NCBI RefSeq assembly: GCF_030813415.1
Contig: NZ_JAUSUF010000008.1
Span: forward strand, 1-64,000
Direction: 5' to 3'
Source of the DNA: Eubacterium multiforme
Lineage (GTDB): Bacteria > Bacillota > Clostridia > Clostridiales > Clostridiaceae
Length of the DNA: 64,000 bases
The notes under the pieces are model-generated. The model was not told where the DNA came from. It did no database searches and saw only the letters and a program-made list of their open reading frames with translations. Each line of letters begins with the position of its first letter. Position 1 is the first letter of the stretch. Positions 16,998 through 25,490 of this stretch are shown here, one piece after another. A program made the translations under genes and the position numbers.

Positions 16998-17759
16998 ATG
17001 GAACAAAAAAGAATTAATGAGTTAACAGAACTTTTAAGAAAATTAAATTCAGGAAATATATCAGAAGACTTAAGAAAAGAAGCACTAGAAATAGTTAAAA
17101 ATATAGATCCAACAGAATTATCAATTGCAGAGCAAAATTTAATTGATGATGGAATGAATCCACAGGATTTAAGACATTTATGTGATATTCATATGGAAGT
17201 ATTAAGTGAGGAACTTGAGAAAATAAAAAGTAAATTAGAAACTGGACATGTAGTTAATACACTTATTGTTGAACATGATAAAATTTTAGAATTTTTATCA
17301 AGTTTGGAAGAATTAAATACTAAAATACAAGACTTAAAAAGTATAAAGGGACATGAAGACTATATAGAAGATTTAAAAAATCTTGCAGATAATATATTAG
17401 GTGCAGAGCCACACCATAAAAGGGAAGAGGAAGTTTTATTTATTGAACTAGAGAAAAGAGGAATTACAGGTCCAACTAGAATAATGAGAATGGAACATGA
17501 TGATTTAAGAGGGAAGAAAATGGCTTTAAAGGAACTAGCAAATTGCATAAATTATATGGATTTTGAAGATTTTAAAGAAAGGTTACAAGAGTTAACTTCA
17601 TATATAGTATTTAATTTAAGAGATCATATATTCAAGGAAAATTCTATATTATATCCAACTGCCATTGATACTATAAAGGATGAAAAACTTTGGGAAGATA
17701 TGAGAAAAAAATGTGATGAATTAGGGTACTGCATCTTTACTCCAAAAGAAATTTTATAA
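16998..17759 (+). CDS. DUF438 plus hemerythrin domain protein
   Basis: This 253-residue protein has an N-terminal DUF438 domain (about residues 1-75, with QNLIDDGMNPQDLRHLCDIH) followed by a hemerythrin-like domain. Likely di-iron ligands are visible in VEHDKILEFL, EPHHKREEEVLFIEL, MEHDDLR and LRDHIFKENSILYP. Proteins of this type are associated with oxygen or NO handling. It starts 17 bases after the broken ScdA gene behind AGGAGGG and probably shares its transcript; hcp follows. The cluster suggests a nitrosative-stress module. Confidence 0.85.
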   Translation: MEQKRINELTELLRKLNSGNISEDLRKEALEIVKNIDPTELSIAEQNLIDDGMNPQDLRHLCDIHMEVLSEELEKIKSKLETGHVVNTLIVEHDKILEFLSSLEELNTKIQDLKSIKGHEDYIEDLKNLADNILGAEPHHKREEEVLFIELEKRGITGPTRIMRMEHDDLRGKKMALKELANCINYMDFEDFKERLQELTSYIVFNLRDHIFKENSILYPTAIDTIKDEKLWEDMRKKCDELGYCIFTPKEIL

Positions 17760-17770
17760 AATTTTAAGGT

Positions 17771-17813
17771 TGTAACATTAGTTACAGAAGAATTTAATTC
17801 AGGGTAGTATACT
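17771..17813 (+). promoter_or_regulatory. hcp promoter with FNR-family palindrome
   Basis: TGTAACATTAGTTACA at 17771-17786 is a palindrome with perfect TGTAAC/GTTACA arms. TATACT at 17808-17813 is a good -10 and no -35 hexamer is present. With +1 at 17820, the palindrome centre (17778.5) lies at -41.5, the class II Crp/Fnr activator position. A weaker related palindrome, GTAATCAAGGTTTGGTTAC, follows at 17821-17839. Confidence 0.65.
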
Positions 17814-17910
17814 AAACATTGTAATCAAGGTTTGGTTACGAAATTAAAAATGAACATAAAAATCATCTAGAAATTAATTATAAATATGTTTTTTAAGGAG
17901 GAATTTGAAC

Positions 17911-19563
17911 ATGTCAATGTTTTGTTTTCAATGTCAAGAAACAGCAGGATGTAAAGGCTGTACAGTAAGAGGAGTTTGCGGAAAAACTGAGGATGTTGCA
18001 AAAATACAAGATTTATTAATTTTTGCTACAAAGGGATTAGCAACAGTAGAAGTAGAAGGTAGAAAAGTTGGGATTATAGATAATAAAGTAGATAAGTATA
18101 TAGTAGAAAATCTTTTTGTTACAATAACAAATGCTAACTTTGATTTTAAGGCTATAGAAAATAGAGTTAAAGAAACTTTAAGATTAAGAGAAGATTTAAA
18201 AAAGAGAGTAGAAGCTAAAGGTGGAAATCCAGTAGGAAAAGACCTTAAAGGTTGTGCAACTTGGACTGCAAGTACAGAGGAAGAAATGATGGAAAAGGCT
18301 TCAAAGGTTGGAGTTTTATCTACAGAAAATGAAGATGTAAGAAGCTTAAGAGAGCTTATAGTTTATGGATTAAAAGGTTTAGCAGCATATATGAAACATG
18401 CTATGAATTTAGGATATGATAAAGATGAAATACATGCATTTATATCAGAAGCTTTAGTAAAAACTTTAGATGATTCATTAACAGCAGATGAATTAACAGC
18501 TTTAGCTTTAGAATGTGGTAAATTTGGTGTTGATGGAATGGCACTTTTAGATGCTGCAAACACTGGAACTTATGGAAATCCTGAAATAACTAAGGTTGAT
18601 ATTGGAGTTAGAAAAAATCCTGGTATATTAATTTCAGGTCATGATTTAAGAGATTTAAAAATGTTATTAGAACAAACTAAGGGCACAGGGGTAGATGTAT
18701 ATACTCATGGAGAAATGCTTGCTGGACAATACTATCCAGAGTTTAAAAAATATGAAAACTTTGCAGGTAATTACGGAAATGCTTGGTGGTTACAAAATAA
18801 AGAGTTTGCTTCATTTAATGGACCAATACTTATGACAACAAACTGTATTACACCAGTTCAAGATTCATATAGAGATAGAATATTTACAACTGGAGCTGTT
18901 GGATATGAAGGTTGTACTCATATAAATGCAGATGAAAATGGAAATAAAGACTTTACAGAAATAATAGAATTAGCTAAAAAATGTGAAGCACCAACAGAAA
19001 TAGAAAAAGGAGAAATAGTTGGTGGATTTGCACATAATCAAGTTTTAGCTTTAGCTGACCAAGTAGTTGATGCAATAAAGAGTGGAGCAATAAAGAGATT
19101 CTTTGTAATGGCAGGCTGTGATGGTAGAGCAAAATCTAGAAATTACTATACAGAATTTGCAGAAAAATTACCAAAGGATGCTGTAATTTTAACAGCAGGA
19201 TGTGCTAAGTATAAATATAATAAATTAAATCTTGGAGATATAAATGGAATTCCAAGAGTGTTAGATGCAGGACAATGTAATGACTCATACTCATTAGTAG
19301 TAATTGCACTTAAACTTGCTGAAGTATTTGGATTAGATGATGTAAATGAATTACCAATATCATATAACATAGCTTGGTATGAACAAAAAGCTGTAATAGT
19401 ACTATTATCATTATTACACTTAGGAGTTAAAAACATACATTTAGGACCAACATTACCAGCATTCCTTTCACCAAATGTAGCTAAAGTATTAGTTGATAAC
19501 TTTGGAATTGGTGGAATATCAAATGTAGAAGATGACATGAAGATATTTTATGGAGAAGAATAA
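17911..19563 (+). CDS. hcp: hydroxylamine reductase / hybrid cluster protein
   Basis: This 550-residue hybrid cluster protein reduces hydroxylamine and, in bacteria where it has been tested, NO. The N-terminal cysteine set [21 protein letters not shown] binds the cubane cluster. Hybrid-cluster ligands are seen in [47 protein letters not shown] and [11 protein letters not shown]. The frame opens with a TTG at 17905, but ATG 17911 is the proper start behind AAGGAGGAATTTGA. It has its own promoter and a strong terminator. Two di-iron repair genes lie upstream and an Fnr-type regulator is in the region, which points to nitrosative-stress defence. Confidence 0.97.
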   Translation: MSMFCFQCQETAGCKGCTVRGVCGKTEDVAKIQDLLIFATKGLATVEVEGRKVGIIDNKVDKYIVENLFVTITNANFDFKAIENRVKETLRLREDLKKRVEAKGGNPVGKDLKGCATWTASTEEEMMEKASKVGVLSTENEDVRSLRELIVYGLKGLAAYMKHAMNLGYDKDEIHAFISEALVKTLDDSLTADELTALALECGKFGVDGMALLDAANTGTYGNPEITKVDIGVRKNPGILISGHDLRDLKMLLEQTKGTGVDVYTHGEMLAGQYYPEFKKYENFAGNYGNAWWLQNKEFASFNGPILMTTNCITPVQDSYRDRIFTTGAVGYEGCTHINADENGNKDFTEIIELAKKCEAPTEIEKGEIVGGFAHNQVLALADQVVDAIKSGAIKRFFVMAGCDGRAKSRNYYTEFAEKLPKDAVILTAGCAKYKYNKLNLGDINGIPRVLDAGQCNDSYSLVVIALKLAEVFGLDDVNELPISYNIAWYEQKAVIVLLSLLHLGVKNIHLGPTLPAFLSPNVAKVLVDNFGIGGISNVEDDMKIFYGEE

Positions 19564-19600
19564 AAAATAATCTATTTTTATAAAATAGTTTAAAATATGA

Positions 19601-19640
19601 AAGGTAGCATGAATTTTAGTACATGCTACCTTTTATTTTA
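19601..19640. terminator. terminator shared by hcp and the sortase gene
   Basis: AAGGTAGCATG and CATGCTACCTT form an 11-bp stem with a short loop, followed by TTTATTTTA. It lies between the convergent hcp and sortase genes and can serve hcp on the plus strand. Confidence 0.88.
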
Positions 19641-19715
19641 CTGCTATTTTAAAATTAATATATGTTTGTAGTTTAAAGAAAAATAAATATTGAATTTAAA
19701 ACTAACATTAAATAT

Positions 19716-20390
19716 TTACTTTATTAATTTAGCTAAGATAATAAATCTAGCATCATCAAATTCATAACTACAGGTCGAAAGAGTTAGAATTTTACTATCA
19801 TTATTAAAGGTCAGTTTTCTACTAACTATTGATTTGGAATTTATCATTTTTATATAATTACTAAAATCATCTTTGTGTGAAAAATCAGTTATTAAATAAT
19901 TATCTGATCCTTTTACAATAGCACCTGAAAATATTTCATAAGTATATTTTTTATTGTCTTTAAATAGATAAATGTATTTATTATTATTAAAAAAAGTTTT
20001 ATCTTTAAAATTATCTAAAGTTCCAAACATACTTTTATTTTTCATATTGTGACCAAAAATAATTAAATTTTGAGATTTATTTATATTATCCCTTGAGTCT
20101 AAAAAAATAGAACCACCAATACTATTTTTTTTATAAAAATTGTGATTTAAATAAAACTCATTATTATTAGTTTGGACAACAGGGTAATTTATATTTGTTC
20201 CAGGAACTTCAATCCAAAATTTATAATCTGAATTTATTTTAGATAAATCATCTTTATTTATTAATTGAATTTCTTTGTTTACTGAGTCTATTTTATGATA
20301 TTCATATAAGCGATTTATTAACATAGCGCCTGAAAATATTATTATAACTATAAGAATAATATTAATAGTCCTTTTTATAGATTTCTTCAC
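19716..20390 (-). CDS. srtB: class B sortase
   Basis: This 224-residue sortase has one N-terminal membrane segment (residues 9-27). Its catalytic His is in IIFGHNM, its Cys in TLSTCSYEFDDARF and its Arg in DDARF. TLSTC and the YPVVQTNNNEFYLNHNF block are class B features. Class B sortases attach proteins with NPxTx signals to the cell wall. An NPKTG signal is present in the protein at 25491, so that is the probable substrate. GTG start behind AAAGGTG. It is divergent from the vWA gene at 20733 and belongs to the matrix locus by context. Confidence 0.88.
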   Translation of the reverse strand: MKKSIKRTINIILIVIIIFSGAMLINRLYEYHKIDSVNKEIQLINKDDLSKINSDYKFWIEVPGTNINYPVVQTNNNEFYLNHNFYKKNSIGGSIFLDSRDNINKSQNLIIFGHNMKNKSMFGTLDNFKDKTFFNNNKYIYLFKDNKKYTYEIFSGAIVKGSDNYLITDFSHKDDFSNYIKMINSKSIVSRKLTFNNDSKILTLSTCSYEFDDARFIILAKLIK

Positions 20391-20567
20391 TTAATTCACC
20401 TTTGCTTTATAAATTTAATTTAATTATAAATAAGTATATCATTTCAAAATAATTTTTACTATATATAACAAAATGTCCTATAATTTATAGTAAAGTTATG
20501 ATAGAATAATAAATAATGATAATACAACGTTAAATAATGATAAGAATATGTTAAATTAGTGTAATAT

Positions 20568-20672
20568 GTTAGAAACTAAGAAATCTATTTTTAATTTGGG
20601 CATCTAATAAAAATAGATGGAGTTAATGATGCAACCGACTAGCTTATATTTTTTATAAGGTAGTCTTTTTTT
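20568..20672 (+). promoter_or_regulatory. c-di-GMP-II riboswitch with terminator, copy 1
   Basis: The core TTTGGGCATC .. GGAGTTAATGATGCAACCGAC matches the c-di-GMP-II aptamer class. A stem ATCTATTTTTA/AAAATAGAT closes the hairpin whose loop carries GGGCATC, and GCATC can pair with GATGC as the class pseudoknot. P1 is GTTAG (20568) with CTAGC (20639). The latter also belongs to the terminator GACTAGCTTATA/TATAAGGTAGTC plus T7. Ligand binding would therefore favour P1 and block termination (ON). It lies 60 bases before the vWA gene. Confidence 0.88.
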
Positions 20673-20732
20673 GCGAAAAAATTTACTTAATAAGGGAAAA
20701 AATAAGTTTTATTAGTAACTTAGGAGGTTTTT

Positions 20733-22970
20733 ATGAAAAGGAAAAAGAAAATAAGAAATAGTTTTCTAATTTTAATAGGTATTATATTTTTAACTGCAGG
20801 AATAAATTTTAAGGTTTTTGCATCTAATGAAAATGAAAAAAATATAAGAACATCCAATAATGATTTGCTTGAAATAAGCAAAACTGCAAAAGCAATTCAT
20901 AATGAAAGATCTGATCAATTAAAGGATAGAAGTTATAATATAGATTTAAATGTAAAGGCTAAGGAAGAAGCTTTAAAAAATCAAAAGCCTAAGGATATTA
21001 TTTTGGTTTTAGATCAATCTGGAAGTATGAGGCATCCGAATTCTGGTGAAAAAAAACCAATAGATTCTTTAAAAGAATCAGTTAAAAATTTTTCCGATGG
21101 AGTATTAAAAAATCCTAAAAATCAAATATCAATTATTACTTTTAGCAATAATTATAAAGAAATAAATAATGTAAAAAAAATAAATGAAGATGGAGTTTTA
21201 TCTATTGGAGAGATAGATTATAAAGGGAAAAAGCATACTATATATATAACTAAATTATTATCAAGTAGTAGTAATAGATATAGTATATATGAGGAATATT
21301 CTGGGTATATTTTTATTGGAAATAAGAAGAAAATTAGTTCAATAGAGAGAGTTATTGATTATAGTTATGGTTCAGATAAGTATTATTTAACAATAGGAAA
21401 TGATGAAGATAGTAATATTATACAAGATTTCACAAATAATATAAAAGTGATAAATTCTAAAATAGATAGTATACAGGAGGGTGGAGGAACTAATACTCAA
21501 AGTGCCTTGAATAAAGTTGAAGAACAGTTAAAAGCAAGTAAAAATGATGGTAGAGAAAAATACGTAATAGTTTTTACTGATGGGTTACCAAATATGTTAG
21601 TTGATTTTTCTATGCACGATTGGGAGTATATGAATTCTAAATATAAAAAATATTTAAAAAGTATAGGCATAACAAATATTTCACAGTATTATATCTATAA
21701 GACAATTGAAACGTATAGGAATATAGAAAATCTTAATAAGGATGTTCACTTTATATCTTTGGGATTTAAAAGTAGGGATTCAGAAGCTTTTAATGGAGAG
21801 AAATATGGACCAGAGAATTTTTTAAGAAGTATACAAAATTATAATAATGAGATAGAACCAAATTGTAATGGGTTAATTTATATTAAAGATCCTAATGACA
21901 TACAAAAAATTTATGATAAGATATCAAATGAGATTACAAGTGTAACAGATAATGCAACTATAACAGATATTGTTCCAGATGGATTTGAAATAGTAAAGGG
22001 TAGTGAGCAACCTAAAGGAGCAATTATAGAAAATAATAAAATAACATGGATAAAACAATCTATAGGATTAAATAATACAAAATATACTTTTAATATAAAA
22101 GCTAAAGACACTAATTTTGGTACAGAAAATTTAATAAGTGATAAAAATACAGTAGAAAATCCAAAAGTAAATATTTCTAAAGATAAAGATATGATGACAA
22201 ATACAGAGGCTACTGTAAATTATACGTATAATTTAGATAATTCAAAGCATACACAAACATTTAATGTACCATATGTACAAGTTCCTAATAGAGGTAAGTT
22301 GAATTTAATAGATAATCCTAGAACATACTATTATGGAGAGAAAATTAAATTAAAGGATTTAATAAAGAAATTAAATATTAAATATGGACCAGAAGATGGA
22401 TACACATATATTTGGAGTGATAATCACGGTCATAGTATTACTTTAAATAATGAAAAGAAAAATGCTAAGGTAGGAAATACTTTTGATAAAAATTCAATAG
22501 ACAAGGATAGTATAACATTAACAGATGATACAACATTTACTTTAGAGATTAAGGGAGAAAGTAAATATGATAATGATGGAAAGGCTATTCTCGATTTAAA
22601 AGATAGTGTAAATATTAAAGTTATAAATCCTAAAGTTACAATAGTTAAAAAAGTAGATGGAGAAAGTAATAGTAATAATGTATTTTCATTTAAAGTTACA
22701 GGTAATAATAATACTTGGAATTTAGATATAAAACAAAATAGTACATTTACTTTAAATAATTTAAAAAAGGGAACTTATACACTTTCAGAAATTAATTCGC
22801 AAGGATATAAGTTAGAAAGTATAAAAATAAATGGAAAAGAAGTAAATTTAAATAATCTAAGTTTTTCCATAGATGATGAAAATGCTAATATACAAATAGA
22901 AATTGTGAATAAAAAACTTCCTAAATCTAATTATTATAACAATACACAAGTTATCAAAAATGAATTTTAA
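20733..22970 (+). CDS. secreted von Willebrand factor A / SpaA-like surface protein
   Basis: This 745-residue protein has an N-terminal signal peptide (residues 4-31). A vWA domain (about 85-400) keeps the MIDAS motif DQSGSMR, the Thr in GGGTNTQSAL and the Asp in FTDGLPN. A SpaA/Cna-B-like domain near residues 640-730 (KVTIVKKVDGESNSN, KGTYTLSEINSQGYKLESI) may form an isopeptide. There is no LPxTG and no C-terminal membrane helix; the end NYYNNTQVIKNEF resembles that of the larger relative at 26343. It is probably an adhesin or matrix component, expressed when c-di-GMP is high because of the riboswitch in its leader. How it is held at the surface is unclear. Confidence 0.85.
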   Translation: MKRKKKIRNSFLILIGIIFLTAGINFKVFASNENEKNIRTSNNDLLEISKTAKAIHNERSDQLKDRSYNIDLNVKAKEEALKNQKPKDIILVLDQSGSMRHPNSGEKKPIDSLKESVKNFSDGVLKNPKNQISIITFSNNYKEINNVKKINEDGVLSIGEIDYKGKKHTIYITKLLSSSSNRYSIYEEYSGYIFIGNKKKISSIERVIDYSYGSDKYYLTIGNDEDSNIIQDFTNNIKVINSKIDSIQEGGGTNTQSALNKVEEQLKASKNDGREKYVIVFTDGLPNMLVDFSMHDWEYMNSKYKKYLKSIGITNISQYYIYKTIETYRNIENLNKDVHFISLGFKSRDSEAFNGEKYGPENFLRSIQNYNNEIEPNCNGLIYIKDPNDIQKIYDKISNEITSVTDNATITDIVPDGFEIVKGSEQPKGAIIENNKITWIKQSIGLNNTKYTFNIKAKDTNFGTENLISDKNTVENPKVNISKDKDMMTNTEATVNYTYNLDNSKHTQTFNVPYVQVPNRGKLNLIDNPRTYYYGEKIKLKDLIKKLNIKYGPEDGYTYIWSDNHGHSITLNNEKKNAKVGNTFDKNSIDKDSITLTDDTTFTLEIKGESKYDNDGKAILDLKDSVNIKVINPKVTIVKKVDGESNSNNVFSFKVTGNNNTWNLDIKQNSTFTLNNLKKGTYTLSEINSQGYKLESIKINGKEVNLNNLSFSIDDENANIQIEIVNKKLPKSNYYNNTQVIKNEF

Positions 22971-23083
22971 TATTAGTTTTATTTTAAATTTAATAATATA
23001 ATTATAGGAAAATTTTATGAAATATAATAAAGTACAAAGTTATAACAAATTAGATAAAAAAATATAATAAATTGGTAAAAATG

Positions 23084-23111
23084 TTGAAAAGTATAATATT
23101 TATGATATAAT
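23084..23111 (+). promoter_or_regulatory. promoter of the triple-riboswitch matrix operon
   Basis: TTGAAA at 23084 and TATAAT at 23106 are separated by 16 bases, and a TG at 23103 makes an extended -10. Transcription would start near 23118, about 30 bases before the first aptamer. All three riboswitches are therefore in one leader of about 470 nt. Confidence 0.72.
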
Positions 23112-23147
23112 TAATTTAAATTAAAAAAATAAAAATAAAAAAGTTTA

Positions 23148-23254
23148 AAATTAGAAACTTGGAGATCTATTTCTTATTTGGGCATCTTGAAATAGATGGA
23201 GTTAGTGATGCAACCGGCTAATTTATATGTAAAAATATAAATTAGCCTTTTTTT
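23148..23254 (+). promoter_or_regulatory. c-di-GMP-II riboswitch with terminator, copy 2 (first of tandem)
   Basis: The core TTTGGGCATCTTGAAATAG and GGAGTTAGTGATGCAACCGG match the c-di-GMP-II class. P1 pairs AAATTAG (23148-23154) with CTAATTT (23218-23224). The same CTAATTT begins the terminator GGCTAATTTATA/TATAAATTAGCC, followed by T7. P1 and terminator are mutually exclusive, predicting an ON switch. Confidence 0.9.
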
Positions 23255-23300
23255 ATTTAAAAATTAGGCAAATTTTATTAATATTCAAAATAAATAATTT

Positions 23301-23402
23301 ATTAGAGACTATGATATCTATTTCTTATTTGGGCATCTTGAGATAGAGGGAGTTAGTGATGCAACCGGCTAATTTATATAAAAATATAAATTAGCCTTTT
23401 TT
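23301..23402 (+). promoter_or_regulatory. c-di-GMP-II riboswitch with terminator, copy 3 (second of tandem)
   Basis: It has the same core as copy 2 with a changed stem (CTATTTC/GAGATAG). P1 is shorter, ATTAG with CTAAT. The terminator GGCTAATTTATA/TATAAATTAGCC plus T run is present. The unit including the spacer is nearly identical to the following copy. Confidence 0.9.
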
Positions 23403-23448
23403 ATTTTAAAAATTAGGTAAGTTTATTAATATTCAAAAATAAATAATT

Positions 23449-23551
23449 ATTAGAGACTATGATATCTATTTCTTATTTGGGCATCTTGAAATAGGGGGAG
23501 TCAGTGATGCAACCGGCTAATTTATATAAAAATATAAATTAGCTTTTTTTT
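23449..23551 (+). promoter_or_regulatory. c-di-GMP-II riboswitch with terminator, copy 4 (third of tandem)
   Basis: The core differs from copy 3 mainly by GGGGGAGTCAGTGATGC in place of GGGAGTTAGTGATGC, so one otherwise constant T of the GTTAGT segment is C. P1 is ATTAG/CTAAT. The terminator stem is slightly weaker at its base (GGCTAAT/ATTAGCT). It ends 40 bases before the BsaA-type gene. Confidence 0.87.
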
Positions 23552-23590
23552 ATCTCTTTAAATTAAATATTTAAGCTAAGGAGTTTATGT

Positions 23591-24157
23591 ATGAAAAAAA
23601 GAACAATAAAATTTAAAAAAAATAGAAAAAAGAAATATATTTTTTCATTCCTAGCTTTAGGTGTATTAATTTTAGGAAGTGTTTTTGGAACATATGCTTG
23701 GTTAACATTTCATCAAGAATTACCCAATAGGTTAACAACGGGTAAATACAATTCAGAAACACATGAAGATTTTGACCCACATGGGTGGGATAAAGGAGTA
23801 ACTGTAAAGAAGAAAGTCTGGGTAGAAAATACAGGAACATTACCAGTGTATGTAAGAGTTAAAATTGTTCCATTCTGGAAAGATGGTCAAGCTTTTTCAA
23901 TAGATGGAAAAGAAACTGTTAAATTAAATTTTAGTAGTTCAAAAAACTGGAAGAAAATTGGAAAGTTTTATTATTATATAAAACCTTTAAAAGGACATGA
24001 CAGGACAGATAATCTTTTAGAGTCTGCTACTTTAAGTAAGGATTTACCGAATGAATATAACAAAAATAATTTTCAAATAGATGTTATTACAGAGAGTATT
24101 GCAGGTGATTCAAGTGCTTTAAAAGAATTATGGGGATTAGATGAATTGCCAAAATAA
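23591..24157 (+). CDS. TasA/BsaA-family matrix protein (SipW-dependent), short
   Basis: The product is a 188-residue exported protein. A lysine-rich N-terminus is followed by a hydrophobic segment (FSFLALGVLILGSVFGTYAW) and the SipW-type junction TYAWLTFHQELPNRLTTG. The mature part shows the camelysin/TasA beta fold pattern VKKKVWVENTGTLPVYVRVKIVP. Family members form extracellular fibres; BsaA of C. perfringens is the best-known clostridial case. It is the first gene behind three c-di-GMP-II riboswitches and is followed by its likely signal peptidase. It lacks a sorting signal. The C-terminus DSSALKELWGLDELPK is short compared with the paralogue at 24724, so it may be a minor or initiating subunit. 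Confidence 0.87.
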   Translation: MKKRTIKFKKNRKKKYIFSFLALGVLILGSVFGTYAWLTFHQELPNRLTTGKYNSETHEDFDPHGWDKGVTVKKKVWVENTGTLPVYVRVKIVPFWKDGQAFSIDGKETVKLNFSSSKNWKKIGKFYYYIKPLKGHDRTDNLLESATLSKDLPNEYNKNNFQIDVITESIAGDSSALKELWGLDELPK

Positions 24158-24182
24158 AATTTAATATAGAAAAAGGTGGAGA

Positions 24183-24743
24183 ATGAAAAAGGTATTAAAA
24201 ATAGTAGGAGATATTATCTGCTATGGAATTATAATTGCATTAATAATTTTTTCAGTGTTATTTGTAAAAAGTACTAGATTGAATGAAATGCCATCAATTG
24301 CTGGATACAGTATGTATGTAGTAAAAACTGGTAGTATGGCGCCTACTATAGACCCAGGATCATTAATAGTAGTTAAAAAAGTTAATGCAAATACACTTAA
24401 AAAGGGAGATATAGTTACATTTAAAGGAGCACAAACTGGAAATTTATTTACTCATAGAATTTATAAAGTTGAAAAAGGTAAAAAAGTACAGTTTCTAACA
24501 AAAGGAGATGCAAATGAAAGCATAGATCCAATGACATCAAGTTCTAAGAATATTGTTGGGAAGTTAGTATTTTCAGTACCACATGTTGGTGTTGCAATAA
24601 CCTTTATACAAGATAATTGGCCTTTAGTTATATTATTAACTCTTGGAACATTAATATTGATAACATTATTAAAAAAATTTTTTACAATAGATAAAAACGA
24701 GAAGGAAAGTGGAGGAGAACAAAATGAAAAAGAAAAAAATTAA
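24183..24743 (+). CDS. sipW: signal peptidase I of SipW type
   Basis: This 186-residue ER-type signal peptidase has the catalytic Ser in KTGSMAPTIDPG and the His in FTHRIYKVEKG, in place of the Lys of normal bacterial enzymes. KGDANESID is the third conserved box. Transmembrane segments lie near residues 11-30 and 142-163. SipW enzymes process TasA/BsaA-type precursors. Genes for two such precursors flank it, and the downstream one overlaps its 3' end by 20 bases, so translation is probably coupled. Confidence 0.93.
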   Translation: MKKVLKIVGDIICYGIIIALIIFSVLFVKSTRLNEMPSIAGYSMYVVKTGSMAPTIDPGSLIVVKKVNANTLKKGDIVTFKGAQTGNLFTHRIYKVEKGKKVQFLTKGDANESIDPMTSSSKNIVGKLVFSVPHVGVAITFIQDNWPLVILLTLGTLILITLLKKFFTIDKNEKESGGEQNEKEKN

Positions 24744-25461
24744 ATTATTAGTATCATCAATGGCAGTAGCTGCAATATTAGTTGGAGGAACACTAGCTTG
24801 GTTTCAATTCCATCAAAATGTACCAAACCATTTCACAACAGGTTCAGTAAAAACAGATATAGTTGAGCACTTTAACCCTAATTCACCAGAAGTTACAAAT
24901 ATGCAACCTGGTGTAAAGATACAAAAAGAAGTAAGTATTAAAAATACAGGAAAATCATCAGCATTTATAAGAGTTAAATTAGATCCAGAATGGGATGCAA
25001 AAACTGAAGGTAATTTACCAAAGGAATCTGCAAAGGAGGCTGTAACACTAGATACAAACACCGTTACTAATGTTCCAGAAAATGATAAAGGATCTTGGAT
25101 TTATAATGAAGGAGATGGTTATTACTATTATACTCAACCAGTTGCAGCAGGTGGAAAAACAACTTTATTATTAAATGGACTTAATTTAAAGAATAATTTT
25201 GATTTAACAGCAAAGTATCAAGATAGAGGATTAACTGTTAATGTAACATCAGATGCAATTCAAACAACAGATGGAGCTTGGCAAGATGCATGGAATAGTA
25301 ATGCTGAAGATAAGGATAGTAAAATATCAAAAATTATTAGAGATCAATTAAATAGTGTTCAAACAACAAATGTTTCAACCCAAAATTCTGATTCAGAAAC
25401 AAATGGAAGTACAGTTGATGGTGCAACAAATTCAGATGCACAAACACCATTAGCAAAATAG
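24724..25461 (+). CDS. bsaA: TasA/BsaA-family matrix protein (SipW-dependent)
   Basis: This 245-residue matrix protein has a SipW-type signal sequence (KKIKLLVSSMAVAAILVGGT, then LAWFQFHQNVPNHFTTGSV). The TasA-like core includes GVKIQKEVSIKNTGKSSAFIRVKLDP. The C-terminal 40 residues are rich in Thr, Asn and Ser (NVSTQNSDSETNGSTVDGA) without an anchor. A GTG at 24709 opens the frame, but ATG 24724 has GGAGGAGAAC in front of it and is the better start. It is probably the major fibre subunit of a c-di-GMP-induced extracellular matrix. Naming as bsaA rests on resemblance to the C. perfringens protein, not on a search. Confidence 0.85.
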   Translation: MKKKKIKLLVSSMAVAAILVGGTLAWFQFHQNVPNHFTTGSVKTDIVEHFNPNSPEVTNMQPGVKIQKEVSIKNTGKSSAFIRVKLDPEWDAKTEGNLPKESAKEAVTLDTNTVTNVPENDKGSWIYNEGDGYYYYTQPVAAGGKTTLLLNGLNLKNNFDLTAKYQDRGLTVNVTSDAIQTTDGAWQDAWNSNAEDKDSKISKIIRDQLNSVQTTNVSTQNSDSETNGSTVDGATNSDAQTPLAK

Positions 25462-25490
25462 TTAAAATATTTTAATAAAGGATAATGATT

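Noticed and set aside
19146-19538. Minus-strand frame of 130 codons inside hcp
   Set aside because: It is a shadow of the hcp coding frame; the product resembles nothing and has no RBS.
23148-23551. Possible CRISPR array because of regularly spaced repeats
   Set aside because: The repeats are about 100 nt with internal pairing and terminators and match c-di-GMP-II aptamers; there are no short unique spacers and no cas genes.
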